From NCBI RefSeq assembly GCF_022458985.1, contig NC_061774.1, positions 9,104,616 to 9,168,615 of the forward strand: a stretch of DNA of 64,000 bases, read 5' to 3'. The translations under genes were made by a program, and so were the position numbers. The notes under the pieces were generated by a model. It saw only the letters and a list, made by a program, of their open reading frames with translations, ran no database searches and had not been told where the DNA came from. This stretch comes from Mugil cephalus. Its lineage: Eukaryota > Chordata > Actinopteri > Mugiliformes > Mugilidae. Below are positions 1 through 15,146 of this stretch, piece by piece (positions within the stretch are counted from its first letter, which is position 1; each line of letters opens with the position of its first letter).

Positions 1-217
1 GTTAAACTGATAAATCTTCCTGTTTCCAGCGCAGGTCAGGGAGGCCCGCTTGTAAGCAACTTAGCTGTGGATCTCCTCCGTGTGGATTATTGTGTGGATT
101 AGAGTGTGGCTGTCGAGTGAATGAGTGACCTCTGGAGTCGATTTCCTCCCGCTTCGTGTTTACTCGGCACAACGGCTTCCCTCCCCTCGTCCACTTCCCC
201 TTCTGTCCGAGTGATAA

Positions 218-1952
<1,735 letters not shown>

Positions 1953-3850
1953 TACATCTCACCCCCACCCAGCCTGTCTCCACCCCACCAACAGCTTGTC
2001 TCTCAGTGGCCACTCTCTCCACCCTTGGCTCGCAGCTACTGGGATGGAGGACCTGTCTCTCTTTTTATTTTATTTTTCTTTTCCTTTTCGACTCAGTGAC
2101 TTTTCAGAGTAACCGTGTGGATGTGCATTACTGTTTTGAAACAGATTATCTGGGGAGGGGGGGAAGGTTCAAATAGTAAACGTTTAAAACAAGGAATAAG
2201 TTAAATGATATGTTCAGATTTCATCCAGTTGCATGGCATTATATAGGATTGCAGACTGACATAGCTAACCGCTCTTGAGTTATTGCACAGTTCAGAATCT
2301 TAGTGCTGTTACTCTCGTCGTTGTAAAGTGAAACTGCTTGGGATTATTTAAATGACTCTGCGAGGCCGAGCTCTCTGCCTGTTGTATTTTATTTTTTATT
2401 TTTGAATTTTGAGTGGAGAGTTTGCCTGTTTCAATCGACCTGATTCTTGACTTTTTCTTATTTTGAGGAAGTAGAGACAGGACCAGTGAATTTACGCCAT
2501 TGCTAACCAACATATTACACCATTAGACTCAAATTAACCCTTTGGGACCGTTTACTTATAGCACATCTCCTGGCTTAAAATCCAATACAGCAGTGTGTTG
2601 GAAGACCAAATTACCTTTTCAGATTTCAATACAGTACCTGCAAAGAGTTGTGTAACGAGGAAGTAGATCTCCTTTATTGCGAAAGCGAAGCCACCCCAGG
2701 TTCATTCGAAACCTATACTAACCTGTAAATGCAGTAAGTCTGCATTAAAGCTATAGCAATTATCTTTCCACTGTCGTTAAATTAGCTGCACGCATACTAA
2801 CACATCTGAGGAGGAGGTTTTCAGTTACTAGAAGGGCCTAATGAGGGGAGAGGGAAAAAAAAAAAGAAAAGTTTTCCACGTTGATGGAGAGTTGTCACTC
2901 TGGTTGCTACGACGTGCCCCCATCTCATCGATAATTTGTGTTGTGTTGATTACACTATTGCGAGAACATGCAGCATGCCCACCCTGCAGGATTTATATGG
3001 ATAAGAACACAGATGCCTTGCTTGTTTGTTCACCAACGTTGTGCACTGAATCAAGCCACAATATTGTAAAATATCAAAGAAGCCTGCTGACTGGTTCATG
3101 GCTTCAATAGTCGTTTTGTAGAGCTGGTAGGTAGATGTCCTCAGATACGGCTAATGCTTACTAACACCCCTTGCTGTAAAAAATAAAGTGCAGAGAAGTT
3201 AGTTGCAGTATCCGTGCTGTATTGCTATTGCCTGTGTAGGACTGTCGGTTTTATGCTTTTATTTATTTTGTTACTCAGACATACTGATAACATTGTTTCG
3301 CTCGACCAAAAGTGCAGACGCTGACACGCATGTTAAACAGTTTACTTTATTTATTGTTTGCGTGTCTGCCGAGGCGCCACCTGAAGGTGACACTTAGGCC
3401 TGGTGATGTTTTTTTTTTCCTGTATAGTCAGTAGCGTGGTTCATAAGGTCACAGGTAAAAAAAAGGCTGCACCGTCTCCAGACACACGCGCAGTGTAACA
3501 CAAACCAACTAACTAGCCATAGCACAACAAAAGACACTGGTCATTTGCTGAAGCTCGTTTTAAAGAAAAAAAAAAAGTTTTAAAACGCGGATTCGAAGGT
3601 TTAAGCATTTCCTCACATCACAAACGACCATTTTAACATGAGCAGCTCTTCTATTGCGTGTCACCGACTAAATACTCAGCTTTGTGCTATTCTGAATCGT
3701 GTCTGTCCATTTGAAATATGATGTCTACTCGTGTTTAGCAACGTTTGTGTGAATAATGTACTATTACTATCTTATGTATAAAAAGGAGAGTTAATGAAAC
3801 ACAAGTGTAGGCCTATCACATGGAATAAAAATAAAGATATTTCACCAAAA
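1953..3850 (+). other. Probable 3' UTR of the RAB6-family gene
   Basis: No coding exon is visible after the TAG. AATAAA-type signals occur near 3182 and in a cluster near 3824-3834, so the transcript may end at either place. The sequence is AT-rich with no recognised structure. The extent is inferred. Confidence 0.35.
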
Positions 3851-5403
3851 TGATAAACCTCCTGTGCGGTTTGTAATTAATAGCTCGCCGCTCCTCAGTT
3901 AAGGGTGGAGCCCCTGTTGGGTGTAGGTGTGTGTGTGTAGACTGAAACTACTCATTGGGCAATACATCTCAGCATAAAATATTACAACACACAGGTGTGG
4001 CCAAAAAGGAGCATGAGAATGCGTTGCGCACAAGCCCGACGTCACCAGAGCTCGTTATGGGACAAAGCTACGCAGTGTGTGTGTGTATGTGTGTGTGTGA
4101 TAATAAAAAAGTGAACTTGAGTTGCATAAACTTAACGGCCACGAGTCACTACACTGACAGGCCTTATTAAAGGGATACGGCCACACTGTGCTGTCTGTGT
4201 GTGGGAACTCACTGGTGTTCATTGTGTCTTCCCGATTAATAATATGTAACATAAGATCTCTGTGCGTGTTTAGAGCTACGTATCTCCTTTACACTCTGAA
4301 TCCGTGTTTGAGGCCTTCAGAGTTGTAACATCATATGGGGGAAATTAGGCCGTTACATGCAGTCCTCACTTTGTGACATGGCTTCACTGGTTAATCTCAA
4401 CTACGTTTGGCTTCAGGCTACTTGAGAGGGAACATTTCTTGAGGACCGTCTGAAGGTCAAGGTGGTCAGCCACAAAAAAAACAAAACAAACACACTTGTC
4501 TGATTCTGAAAGTAGTTTGGAAATAAACAGTTGTGTAAAATGTGTGGAATATTTCAAAATCAATGTGATTGATTGATTACCCTGATTTTTTTTATGGTTG
4601 GTTACAGTCGGCTTGATCTGTTATGCCGCTATGGTTGTATTTTATTGTAGCTATAAAACTTTATTACATGCACATCGTGTTAAATTTTAATTCAGCTTAC
4701 AAGGGGCTTTAATTTAGATTTTTATTTTATCAGGCTTTATTATTCTATACAAATAGGCCTGTGTTAAAGGCAGATAACTCCAGATTGAAATACAGAGGAT
4801 GTATACAGATTTATTACACAGATACTTCCACACACAGCTAGTTTATTGTTTAACATTTATAGTCGTGATGAAACTGCGGCTGCATCAACACTGAGCAGTT
4901 CTCACCTACCCACACCCCTGAGTTGCCCACGGTGCTCAGCCCACAGCACACACACTCACACACACAGAGCTCTGTTATCATCTTAAGCCTTCACCGATAT
5001 AAAAACCTAATCTTTGTGCGGTATCCTCTGGTATCAGCTCAAACCTCTCGTCTAGTAGCTGCGTTTCTTTGTTGAAGCCGTGGCGTGTTAACCCTTTAGG
5101 GGCGTGGCCATCATTATTATTTTTTTTCTTTACGCACACCTGGATCCAGGAAGTTACGTCAGCAGGTGTTCGGCCTCGGGAGGCATGGCTCAGGAATCCA
5201 GCACAAAAATCCTGCCCGACTTGCCTGGCGATCAGCATATATTCCTCTCACCGGTAGCACACAACCACAGAAGCCTCAAACTTCACCAGCGTGAAAGGTC
5301 ACCGCACTTCTCCGCCTCGGACCGAGCAGCCTCAGCGATTTTTTATTTATTTATTTATTTTTATTTTTTAAAAAAAGGAAGATTTATTTTATAACACACG
5401 GAG
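3851..5403. other. Spacer and START-gene promoter region
   Basis: No gene was recognised between the RAB6-like 3' UTR and the START gene. There is a short TG repeat near 4076-4100. The 5' leader of the next gene probably lies within the last 150-250 bases, which include an AT-rich stretch at about 5340-5375. No TATA box can be assigned with confidence. Confidence 0.4.
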
Positions 5404-5626
5404 ATGTCTAAGTCGAATATTTTGCCCGACGATGCGGCCTTTGCCGACTTCAGAAAGCAGTGTTTATCCACCGAGAATTGGCTCAGCAAGTATGACAGTA
5501 ACGGCATGCAAGTTTGGGTCGAAGTCTCTCCAACAAATCAGACAACTAAAATCCACAAGATCAAGGTAAGTTCATTCAAATTCTATTGGCACCCTTCCCA
5601 CTTTATTTTGTCCGTCATATTTTATG

Positions 5627-5667
<41 letters not shown>

Positions 5668-8138
5668 ATTTATATTTATATAAACACTTGATCGCGTGTT
5701 TCAGTGCAGAATCACAGTCAAGGATGTGTCAGCTGCCACCATGTACGACGTCCTTCATGATGGCCAGTACCGTAAGAAGTGGGACCCCACCATGCTGGAG
5801 AGCTTTGACATTGCCCGGCTCTCTGAGAACGCTGATGTGGGATATTACTCCTGTGAGCACTCCTCTATCTGTTCAATCTTTCCCACATTGTGTTTGTATC
5901 CCGTCACAAACCTGTTAGTCTACAGAGTAGGCCCGGCTCCGTTTCACCTTCATGGCGCAAAGGGAATTAAGAAAAAGGCAAATCATTTACAAGGATCAAT
6001 AACAATCTTATATTCTGTTCTAAATGATTAAAATCTGCATAGTTTATGTGGTGTGTACATATGTATAGGTAATAGAGTGAAACAGACTTTCTATTTTGAG
6101 TCATAAACAAAGCAGCCAGTAGTTGCCCTAGAAGCAGCAACACATTTTTACACGTATGTCTTTATGCAAATGTACCATTTTCCTTTTTAAACCCATCAAT
6201 AGCTAAGAACATCCATGTTTAATTAAAACCCGTTGCTACTGTTGACACTTTCTCGAGCTGGTGCAGCCCTCAGGGATGAAGAATGAGCAGCTTCTTGTTA
6301 CACCCACATATGTATTGCCACAACAAGGGTTCACTTGATCAGAGGTTGTGTTGGTTTGAAAAGAAAAAAAAAAAAAAAAACAACACTGCAGGAGCCAGTC
6401 AGGATTATTTTAGTGTCTTATTGTTTTTCTTTTCTTTTCTCTGCAGGGCTGTGTCCAAAGCCGATAAAGAACAGAGATGTTGTGACTCTGCGTTCTTGGC
6501 GGGTGACGGATGACGAGTACATCATCATAAACTTCTCAGTCAAACACCCGGTACGCCGCCTCCCTCGCGCTCTCCAAGACACATAGCAACACAGCAACGC
6601 CTGCCTTCAAACATACAGCGTCTGCAGCTTTTCTGGCACCTGTAGTTCTTCATTTTTTCCCCCCGCTCTGCTCTGACAGTGTGCATGCATGTCTGAATTG
6701 CATTATGGGTTGTTTTTTATGCAAAAACTGTTTTTCCTCATTATTGTGCAAACTGCTCTGGTTCGACCGCAGAAATACCCCCCTCGCAGCGACCTGGTGA
6801 GAGCCATTTCCATCTTGACCGGCTACTACATCAAGCCCACGGGACCCAACAGTTGCATCTTCACGTACCTTTCGCAAGCCGACCCCAAAGGTAAAGCCAT
6901 GTCTGAGAAACTACCTTCTGTATCGTTGCTCAAACTCTTTTAGAGTTGTTCTTAAACTTTTTTTTTTCTCTCCCCTCATCTAGGCTCTCTTCCAAAGTGG
7001 ATGGTGAACAAAGCATCGCAGGTTCTCGCTCCTCGGGTAAGTAACCACGAACTCTCAGGGTTTCGCTTCTAGTGGCCGCACAGCGGAGCTGAAAGTGATC
7101 CGGGCTATCGGCTTATCAATGTGTGTGACAGCGTGGGTGTGTGTCCACGAGGTGAAGTGTGCGAGAGGTGTGTGCCCGCGAGGGAGTGGGGGTTTCACGT
7201 GTCTTAGAGGACAATGGTAACCATAGAAACGTGATTTCGGAGAGGCTGCTCACAAAGGAGTATCTCAGCTCGCTCTCCTGGAGGAACTCGTTCCCCGGGT
7301 TTCATATCGTCCGTAGATTGAAACTATTCAGAGTAAAGTGTATCGACGAGTGTGTGAGAGAGACGCATACTTTTAAACTCAACGCGCTCAACACTGAACC
7401 TCTTTTCTAGGTGCGGGGTAAAACATCAAGACATGAGAAACAAAGAGTGCTTTAAGCACGAGGCTGTGATTCAAAGTACGGTCTTATCCAGCTATTAAAA
7501 AAAGGATTATGACAGGATTTACTACTGTTTAAATCTAAGAGCCTACAATAGAATTGTCTTTAAATGTGCCTATTTTTATACTAGATTTAATCATCAACCG
7601 CAAAAAAAATGTTCAAAACATTTTGGCATCCCATAAAAGACAGTTGGCCGTATCAGATTAAACCACAGAAGGAAGAGATGTTGTCTTTGTTTATGTCCTC
7701 TCTCATGTCTCTCTCCACGCACATAAGCGAAAGTTTACCGACCTTCAGGAAATTCTGTTCACCCGAGCGTTCATTAACACTGATGTGTGCCGACTCACAA
7801 ACCGTTTTCCACAATCAGCACAGTCGGTTACACATCGTTTGTTTGAATGAGAACCAAGGTGCGGTTTAATCCTCGTTGTCAGACCGCAGCCCTCCCTCTG
7901 ACAATCCTGTCGTCTCCTCCTCTCCTTCAAGGTGATGAAGAGCGTACTCAAGGCGGGCCAGAACTACCCCGAGTGGAAACGGCAGAACTGTCCCGGCCAG
8001 AAGCCGTGGCTGTTCCCGGAGCAGAGCACCCTGCCCACGATGGACCCCGCTCAGCTGTCCATACAGAGGGCAGACTCGCTGGAGAACGTAGACGAAAGCT
8101 TCAAGCAGGACGCTCAGGACAGCGAGGACAGCAGCTAA
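5404..8138 (+). CDS. stard10: START-domain phospholipid transfer protein, STARD10-like
   Basis: Predicted cytosolic lipid-transfer protein of the PCTP/STARD10 subgroup, which carries phosphatidylcholine and phosphatidylethanolamine. The six coding exons are 5404-5565, 5705-5852, 6447-6550, 6773-6890, 6984-7036 and 7932-8138. All borders are GT-AG, phases fit, and the product is 263 residues. It starts MSKSNILPDDAAFADFRKQC. The START fold covers about residues 20-215, with family signatures LYDVLHD-like MYDVLHDGQYRKKWD (about 68-82), FDIARLSENADVGYYSW (to 104), NFSVKHPKYPPR and SLPKWMVNKASQ. The tail has DSLENVDES and an acidic serine-rich end, as in STARD10, where this region is a CK2 target. 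Human STARD10 is about 291 residues, so this form is shorter at both ends. Its position in a RAB41/PDZD11/GDPD2/DLG3 block suggests the fish ohnologue sometimes called stard14. Confidence 0.9.
5626..5668. repeat. AT then GT dinucleotide microsatellite
   Basis: A (TA)n run followed directly by a (GT)n run lies in intron 1 of the START gene, ending about 35 bases before the exon 2 acceptor. It occupies the place where the branch point and polypyrimidine tract are expected. Confidence 0.8.
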
Positions 8139-9140
8139 ATTCCCAACAAAGCGACTGGGAGGAAGGGCGGCCGAGAGGGAGAGACTCGACAAGAAAAACA
8201 AAATGAGAAAATAGAAAAAAAGAGGACTTGAGATCCCCCCGCAATCCTCCAGTTCTCCAAATCAGTGTGCCTTTTTTCAGGATGAGCAAGAGTATGAAGT
8301 GTTTACACCTGTCCTTCCAGATGGAAATGAGCACAGATCAAGTTGCCATTCACCTCAGTCCACGACGAACCGAGCTAAACGTCACTTCTGTGTGCGCTGA
8401 CATCGCGCCGTTCCTTCACAGCGCACAGGATTAGAGGTGTTCGGGTCTGAATGGGACATTGTTACAGCACTACATTTACAATACATTCTCCTCTGTTGAG
8501 GCATTATTAGTTGCAGCTACATTAAAAAAAAAACACAAACACACACACACACAAACAGTTTAAAGTCATGGGAAATGAAGCTTAGGGGTGTGTTTTGACT
8601 GTGAACAGCAATAAGGTTAGACATCGCGGTGAAAGTAAGAGTTGTGTATTTTGTTTTTGTTTTTTTTACACATTGTTCAAACACACTAGAAACTGTTTTA
8701 ACCCGTTTTTCTTTTGGAGACGGACACTTAAAATAGTCACTTTATTTTTTTTTTACTCTTCTGCTACTAGTATTGCTTTTTAATTGTGAATGTCTGATTC
8801 CTACGTTCATATTATTTTAGTCAGTTTTCTACATTTTTGTCTTCAGTGTGAAATGAAGATTTGAGCGGATGACAGGGGATCAACAACATGTAAGCTGCAT
8901 TAACGTGCAACGTGTACATAGCTGTGTTGTATTTTATCAGTCAAATATGCCTTTACTTGAAGGATTTAAACGGCCTCGAAGGGTATCTCGTATTTTATTT
9001 ATTTATTTCAAGTTACCGCACACAGACGGCTGATGGAATGAAGCTGCGCACGCTGAGGTCACCATGTCGTTCTTCTTTGTATATTTAATGTTAGGTGGAT
9101 GCACAGCCTCTTGTGAATAAACCTTTACAGAGTTACATTG
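8139..9140 (+). other. 3' UTR of the START gene with poly(A) signal
   Basis: Non-coding sequence follows the TAA. An AATAAA lies at 9116-9121, followed by a T/G-containing stretch, which is the likely cleavage signal. The UTR holds a CA repeat near 8536-8560 and several A and T runs. Confidence 0.6.
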
Positions 9141-9288
9141 CTCCAGAAGTCTGTGACTGACTGCATTCCTCTTCTGTGACAGTTTCAGGAGAAACCAGCC
9201 TACAGAGTGGAACAAGTTTTGCTACTTGAACTGGAGCAAACCAGTCTGTCGTCAGTACAAAGTCAAAGTTAACCAGGGTTCAAAACCT

Positions 9289-9294
9289 TTTATT
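9289..9294 (-). other. Possible distal poly(A) signal of pdzd11
   Basis: TTTATT on the plus strand reads AATAAA on the minus strand. It lies about 1.57 kb beyond the pdzd11 stop and about 170 bases from the poly(A) signal of the convergent START gene. Nearer candidates occur near 9777-9800 and 10514, so the true end is not settled. Confidence 0.35.
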
Positions 9295-9299
9295 TTTGG

Positions 9300-10859
9300 G
9301 CATCTTGTATCATCAGCTTACATTATAGAAAAAAATGATGACAGATTATGCAAAAATAATAATAATAATAAATCAGACATTTGTGAAAGCTATTAGTGTG
9401 AAACAGAATATTGACAAATTATTAAAATGAAAACCCCAGAGCCTCAGACAAACACCCATTACAGGCTTTACCGCGATGCCAAGATGCATTTTAACCTTTT
9501 TAATGGCATGTCACAACTCCTTGTTGTCAGCTGTTTGGCAATGGAACAGGAGATAAAACTTGTCATGAAAAACATAAAAATGAAAATTCTACAGTAAGTA
9601 GTCCTCATTGAAATGCACATTTATATTAACTTATTATTTAATATATATAAGACGTTACTAAATATGAGTTAAACATGTACAAATAGTCAGTGATATTTTA
9701 AAAAAGACCAGAAATCATTTCCTCTGACAGCCTCTACTCACTGTGTACCAAATGTGTAGTAAAATATACAGTCTCTATTTTATTTTATTTTTATTTTTTA
9801 TGTCGGTGCTAAAATGCTACTCTTAAAGCTAGCTCTTGAACATTTTCATTTAAATTAACGTCTGCTGCATAACTGAATGGGGGAACAAAATAACTGAGCT
9901 TATGGTCCTCTGATATAAATGCAGCAATATTTAGATATTTTATATCATTTTAAAGTGGGTGTCTGTGGCAACATTCCTCGAAGAATGAGAGTTTTAGGTT
10001 ACAACTAATGTAGCATCTACAAACAGATACCTGGATGTAAAATCTTAAAATTGTCACCATACAGGTTTCAAAGTTGTTGCTAGTGAAATCTGAATTCCTA
10101 CTGCTGCAGCTTCCCTTTAAGAACATTAAACACAACTGAGAATGCAACAGTGAGACCAGCGCTTGTCGCTGTTGTCCGCCAGTGATACATCTACGAACGT
10201 GTTTCAGGGAGGGATGGAACCAGGAGCAGCGGTGGCGGGTTGTTGACGAAGAGCTGCGAGCTGCAGGCGACAGGCTCCACACCTCCTGACATCCAGGGAG
10301 GAGTAACCAGTTCGCTCTGCTCTTCACAGTCTCATCCCACGTGAATGTAAATCCCAGTCGCTCACAGACTGATGGGAAACAGCCAATTACAATGCGACGG
10401 CTTGTTTTTGATTTTCCCCCTGAAATCTGTGGCACTCAACCACATTTTTCTGTCACCACCGGTAACTACAGGTGTCTCCAAATCCACGGGACTGTAACGT
10501 TCGGGAATGCAGCTTTTATTAATGCTAACATTTATTAGTTCTATAATTCATTATTTAAAACGTCAGTGGTTCAGATTAAACATTTTCTGATCCATAAAAA
10601 ATATATAAAAGACTTCCTGTCTCTACGTCTTGATGGAGTAGAAATCATCATGTGTGAAGTAAACCACTCCCTTCGAAAACAAGCCTTTAACAGATAATAT
10701 TTTTTTCCTTACATAGAGGACTGAAAGTGTTATTCGTTTATCAGTCATCTTGAAGCTGAGACAGAATAGAGGCCAGAGTGCGTGGGAGGAACGCACTGAT
10801 GTGATGTGAAGTGTCCACCTCTCATCTCTCTCTCTCTCTCTCTCTTCCTCTGCTGCCAT
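9300..10859 (-). other. Probable pdzd11 3' UTR
   Basis: No coding exon is recognised on either strand. The longest open frame here (minus strand, 9950-10435) shows no family signature and is treated as chance. The UTR end is uncertain because there are several minus-strand AATAAA candidates. Confidence 0.4.
10822..10846. repeat. CT/GA microsatellite in the pdzd11 3' UTR
   Basis: A TC dinucleotide run on the plus strand, about 15 bases beyond the pdzd11 stop codon. It is transcribed as a GA-rich tract. Confidence 0.85.
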
Positions 10860-13800
10860 CTAGTGTACAGTCCTCTCCTTCTGCCTTTGATAGTCTGATA
10901 AATGAACACACGACGCACAACATTATAGAAAGGCACGTTATTATATAACCTACCAGCATGATATAATTCACTGACACCAAAGGCTGTTTTTTGTTGTTTC
11001 TCATTGAAGCCTGCGCTCAGATCACTCTGATAGTTATCGTGGAACGAAAGGTGTTATAACATGCAGATATGTGTTGATTCTTCACAAATATGTTCTTTAT
11101 TTTCTCCCCGTGTCGCACGTGAACTTTTTACATTTGCAGTTGGATAAGCTATGTAACACTGTGATAGCACAGATGGGGATGATAACAGATACAATCTGTG
11201 TTAGAAATGCAGGACGGACTGGAGTCTGACGCAATCAAACACAAACTAAGCGAACGATTCCTTAAAAAAATGGTCTTTTATCTTATCTCATCCTAATAGC
11301 AACACTTCACAACAACAAAACCTTAAATATTTTTGCTGGTGCTGTTACAACACCTCCCTCCCACCCAGAGGAGTAGATAAAGACATTTTACTCAACTCAA
11401 ATCTTATTCCACAAAACTGTCCTTTACATGCTGCTGCATGTGTGTATTTCTCCACTGTGTGGGATAAATACTTTAAATATCTTAAGAAAACACATGGAAC
11501 ATCAACAGATATGACAAAGCAATGCTCATTTCTAGTTTGTCACCACGCTCCTGGTATAATTTAATAGAACGACACTTACTGTAAGGAAAGAAGCGAACCC
11601 TCATCAGGATTTCTCTGGCCGTTTTCAGAATCTCTACGGCCTGAAAGGGACGAGAAAAGTCATCCTCCATCAAATTAGTTTCAACACAATGTGTGTTCTT
11701 CATGTCAACAGAATACACATACATAAAAATACACTGATACATAATGGATTATAATGATTAGACAACAATGACACTGTGGGCTCATACTAATAAGCTGCGA
11801 GATTTTCAGATTTGACCCTTAACACGTGATGTGATGGTTAAGTCAGAGGCACAAACTAGATCCCTGTGCCAAGCTGTAACGTTTTGATCAATTTCATCAT
11901 TTCTTCTCCTACATATAAACAGGAACTGAAATGCGTGGTTTTGGTTTCAGAATAAGTGCTCCACAGATGTCGGTGAGAATTACTGAAGAAAAAAAAACAA
12001 CAACAAAAAACAAAACAGGTTTCTGAAGCTGTGATCATCTGACACTTTAGAAGGAACACGGAACCATCAGATGATGTGACTGGAAACATACTGAAACTAG
12101 GTTAACTCTCGTTTGTCGACTACTATCAGATAATGTGTTGACTCAGTTTGCCTGGACCTCAGCTCCGACTTACTCTTGAGTGCTCGATGTCTTGAAAATC
12201 AACCTCATTGACAGAAAGAACCTGATCTCCCTCCTGTAGACCCGCTCTGTGAGCGTCAGAGTCTGGAACCACCTGCCAACATGTCACACACACGCACAAA
12301 TTTAAACACTGCAATGTGGACACTTTTGAAGAACAAACAGCTTTTCAAGTATGGACCAACCCTGCGCATGTACCTTAGATATAAAGATTCCTAACTGTGA
12401 CGCCTTGCCCCCTCGGATGTTGAAGCCCAGCTGTGCTCCTGGAGGTTTCTTCAACACTACGGTGCGAGGCAGGAACTGGGTGAGCTCGTTGTTGTAGTCG
12501 GGGTGGTGAACTCGCTAGAAATTAAACAAGAAAGGAAGAACAAAACTGTGAGTCTTTGCTAGAATCTCACAGGGATTCACTCTACACGGCTATTATGAGA
12601 AACCTGATAAGAGTTCCCAACCTCTGCAGAAAGTGGTGATGCAGGACATCGCTATCATGAAAATATTTAGTGTTACATTTTTGACAAAAAGTAGGGTCAG
12701 CAGATGAGGTTCATGTGCTGCGGCTTAAAGTTAATTCCTTTAAACCGGAAGTTTAAAGCATTTTAAAGCAACACATAACGCTGTCATCACACCCTGAATC
12801 TTCTTCAGATCTCCACTAACTCCAGCTCTGTGATTTGGGGACATATATAGGACGAGATGTATCTTCACAAGTGGAAAGGTGTAATAATAGAGGCAGTTTG
12901 AAAGAATGCTGTGACACAGTGTCTGTATGTAATATGTGCAAGATCTGAAACAAATGCATTCAAATAACTTCAAATTTCTGCAATTTATTTGCAAAAAACA
13001 ACAGCAACGACAAGAGAAGACAAAACTGTGTGTAAATACGGACCTTTTCTGAGGACATTTCACTACTCATCTAAGTGGCTTCTTCAGTTATGAAATTCAC
13101 AGGTGTGTCGCCTTTAAGGCAGCACTTCGCTGTGCAGATGTGTCATCAGTAAGTGTCATGATGACGGCATGAGACTTTCTGCCCTTTTCAATGAGCAGCA
13201 GTTGGTTCGGGGCTTTATGCAAAATTCCCATAGCTCTGTGATCCTTCACTGCTGGGCCAGGCAAAAGCTAGCGGAACGAAGAACGAGTATTTCCTGTAAA
13301 CTTCAAGTTTCTGTATTGCCCTTTTTTGTAAATCAACATCAGTTAAGGGCGCTCGTCATCATGAGGATTGTCAGTCACAAATGGCCTTTATCAGTACTCG
13401 AGAAGCCACTTAGATGAAAGGATAAAGTGGTGAAATGAAAACTAAAACGAGTCTAGATGACCTCACGTTCGTTTGACCTGGAAAATCTTCTCATGTGGAT
13501 ACAGTTTGTAACAATTACACGTGAAACGTTTTTGTGGTGATGTACATGTGATACATCTGTGGTGGTTAATAATCACACATCTGTGCAATATATGTGGTAA
13601 CTCAGTGTGACTGTAAGTGATGTAGGTTTCTGAGATCCGGACAGTCTTGTGGTACCTTCTACTGTAGGGTGGTGGTGATAATGATAAATGTGTCTTGTCC
13701 AGGGAACAGGACAGATGTGAAACAGACTAAAAAAAACACTGACTGAAAATTAAGTCACTAAACGGGAGTAAATGAAAGTCAGACAAAGACAAGAGAAAAC

Positions 13801-14122
13801 ACCTTTAAGTATCATCCCACGCCTGCATGTGTCCACCCATTATTAGTAAACGGCCACAGTCAGACAGTGTTGTGACCACATCTGCGTCATCTCCATGACA
13901 ACTGAGAAGCCTCCTTGGCAGCTGGCAGATTCAGAAAAACAATAACCAGCCGAACTTTGTGGACATTCACAAGAGGTGTATGTGTGTTTCATTACAGAGT
14001 GTAATAAACCCATATAAAATGTAACGTACCTCTTGAGGAGGTATCCACGCTGGTGGGTTCTCGTAAGAAGGCAGGAACACCACGGGCAGCTGGTAGTCAT
14101 CATAGGGAATTTTCTGATCCAT
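10860..14122 (-). CDS. pdzd11: PDZ domain-containing protein 11
   Basis: Small single-PDZ scaffold, known in vertebrates to bind PLEKHA7 and the tails of plasma-membrane transporters. The five coding exons in transcript order are 14122-14030, 12514-12374, 12272-12174, 11640-11580 and 10894-10860, all with GT-AG borders and consistent phases. The product is 142 residues; the human protein has 140. It starts MDQKIPYDDYQLPVVFLPSY, then WIPPQERVHHPDYNNELTQF. The PDZ domain covers about residues 48-130, with carboxylate-binding loop GAQLGFNIRGG and then AGLQEGDQVLSVNEVDFQDI. The last tiny exon encodes YQRQKERTVH and TAG. A non-coding first exon probably ends with the donor at 14615; the acceptor before the ATG is at about 14137. 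Convergent with the START gene, divergent from gdpd2. Confidence 0.95.
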
Positions 14123-14614
14123 TGTTATTGAAAACACCTACAAACAGAGGAGTTTGCTGTTGTGAAAAGTCATTCCTTAGTGTTTTTATGCACCGCATAT
14201 GATAATTCAATTCACATTATTACACTAGCGCTAATTTTCATGTCATTTAATGTATGTCAGCTACGCTCAGATCTCCCGACTAATTTACTATGTTTGACGA
14301 AAATAAAGCCTCCAAAGAGAAACAGTAGACACATAATACAAAGTCTAAAATGAATGTGACTATGTCAATGCACGTTTGGCCAGGTGGGAGAATTAAAATG
14401 AAGTAAAGTAAATGTTTTAGCCGACACTGGATAGCTCACTACAGCTAGCTCACTAGCTAACCCCGAGACGAGCTCCTTTAACCAAATATAATTTCAGAAT
14501 TTACTGTTATCGCGATCGGTACTGTATATAAAGACGCTGCTTAAAGTTCTACATGAAAAAAAAGCAAACAAACAAACAAAGCGACAGCCGTAAAACAGCA
14601 GAAATGTCTCTCAC

Positions 14615-14660
14615 CTGCCAGCTTGACAGCTAGCAGTGTACACCTCCTGCATTCAGCGAG
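14615..14660 (-). other. Candidate non-coding first exon of pdzd11
   Basis: On the minus strand a CAG followed by GTGAGAG forms a good splice donor at 14615/14614. It faces an acceptor TTTGTAG just upstream of the coding exon at 14122. The upstream limit (transcription start) is not visible; 14660 is only a guess. Confidence 0.45.
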
Positions 14661-15084
14661 AAGAACTGGGCTCAGGTGCGTTAGCGCCCCCTGCTGCCAC
14701 GGAGGAGGCAACTACATTAGGCCATAATGCACAGGTGTCAAGCATACGGTCTCTAGTGGGCCACTTTTGGCTCTAGTCTGGCCCGCGGGATGAATTTGCA
14801 AAGTGCAGATAATGTCTTTAATGTCATTTTTGCAATTCTTCCAATAAAAGTGACTGCCATTCCACGAGTTTTACACAGTTTAAATAAGATTTGTAGATAT
14901 AACACAAGATTGAGACCTAGAACTTGTTCTATGACACTATTATAATACTGACACGTCAGCCATTTCTTGGCTGACTTTTAACTGAAGCTGGGGTGCCACA
15001 ATTATAATCACAGGGTGCATTACACACTACACTTATCTCTCACAAAGGAAAGCTTTCAACTGAATAGTGTAAAACACCCTGTCA

Positions 15085-15146
15085 GGATAGCTAAGGGTCT
15101 GTAATTTGACAAATTATATATTTACGTCATGTCATTAAGTTACAAT
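15085..15146. repeat. 62-bp direct repeat, copy 1
   Basis: Matches 16255-16316 at 60 of 62 positions; only two substitutions (C/G and C/T near the left end) are seen. The core includes TTTACGTCATGTCATTAAGT. The copies are offset by exactly 1170 bases. Confidence 0.9.

Noticed and set aside
5104-5394. Open frame just upstream of the START gene
   Set aside because: It ends in an AT-rich stretch before the true ATG and shows no START homology.
9950-10435. 161-codon open frame, minus strand
   Set aside because: It lies in the probable pdzd11 3' UTR and shows no domain, no splice logic and no family signature.
10745-10936. Minus-strand open frames near the pdzd11 end
   Set aside because: They are the wrong frame over the last pdzd11 exon; the correct frame gives YQRQKERTVH and stop.
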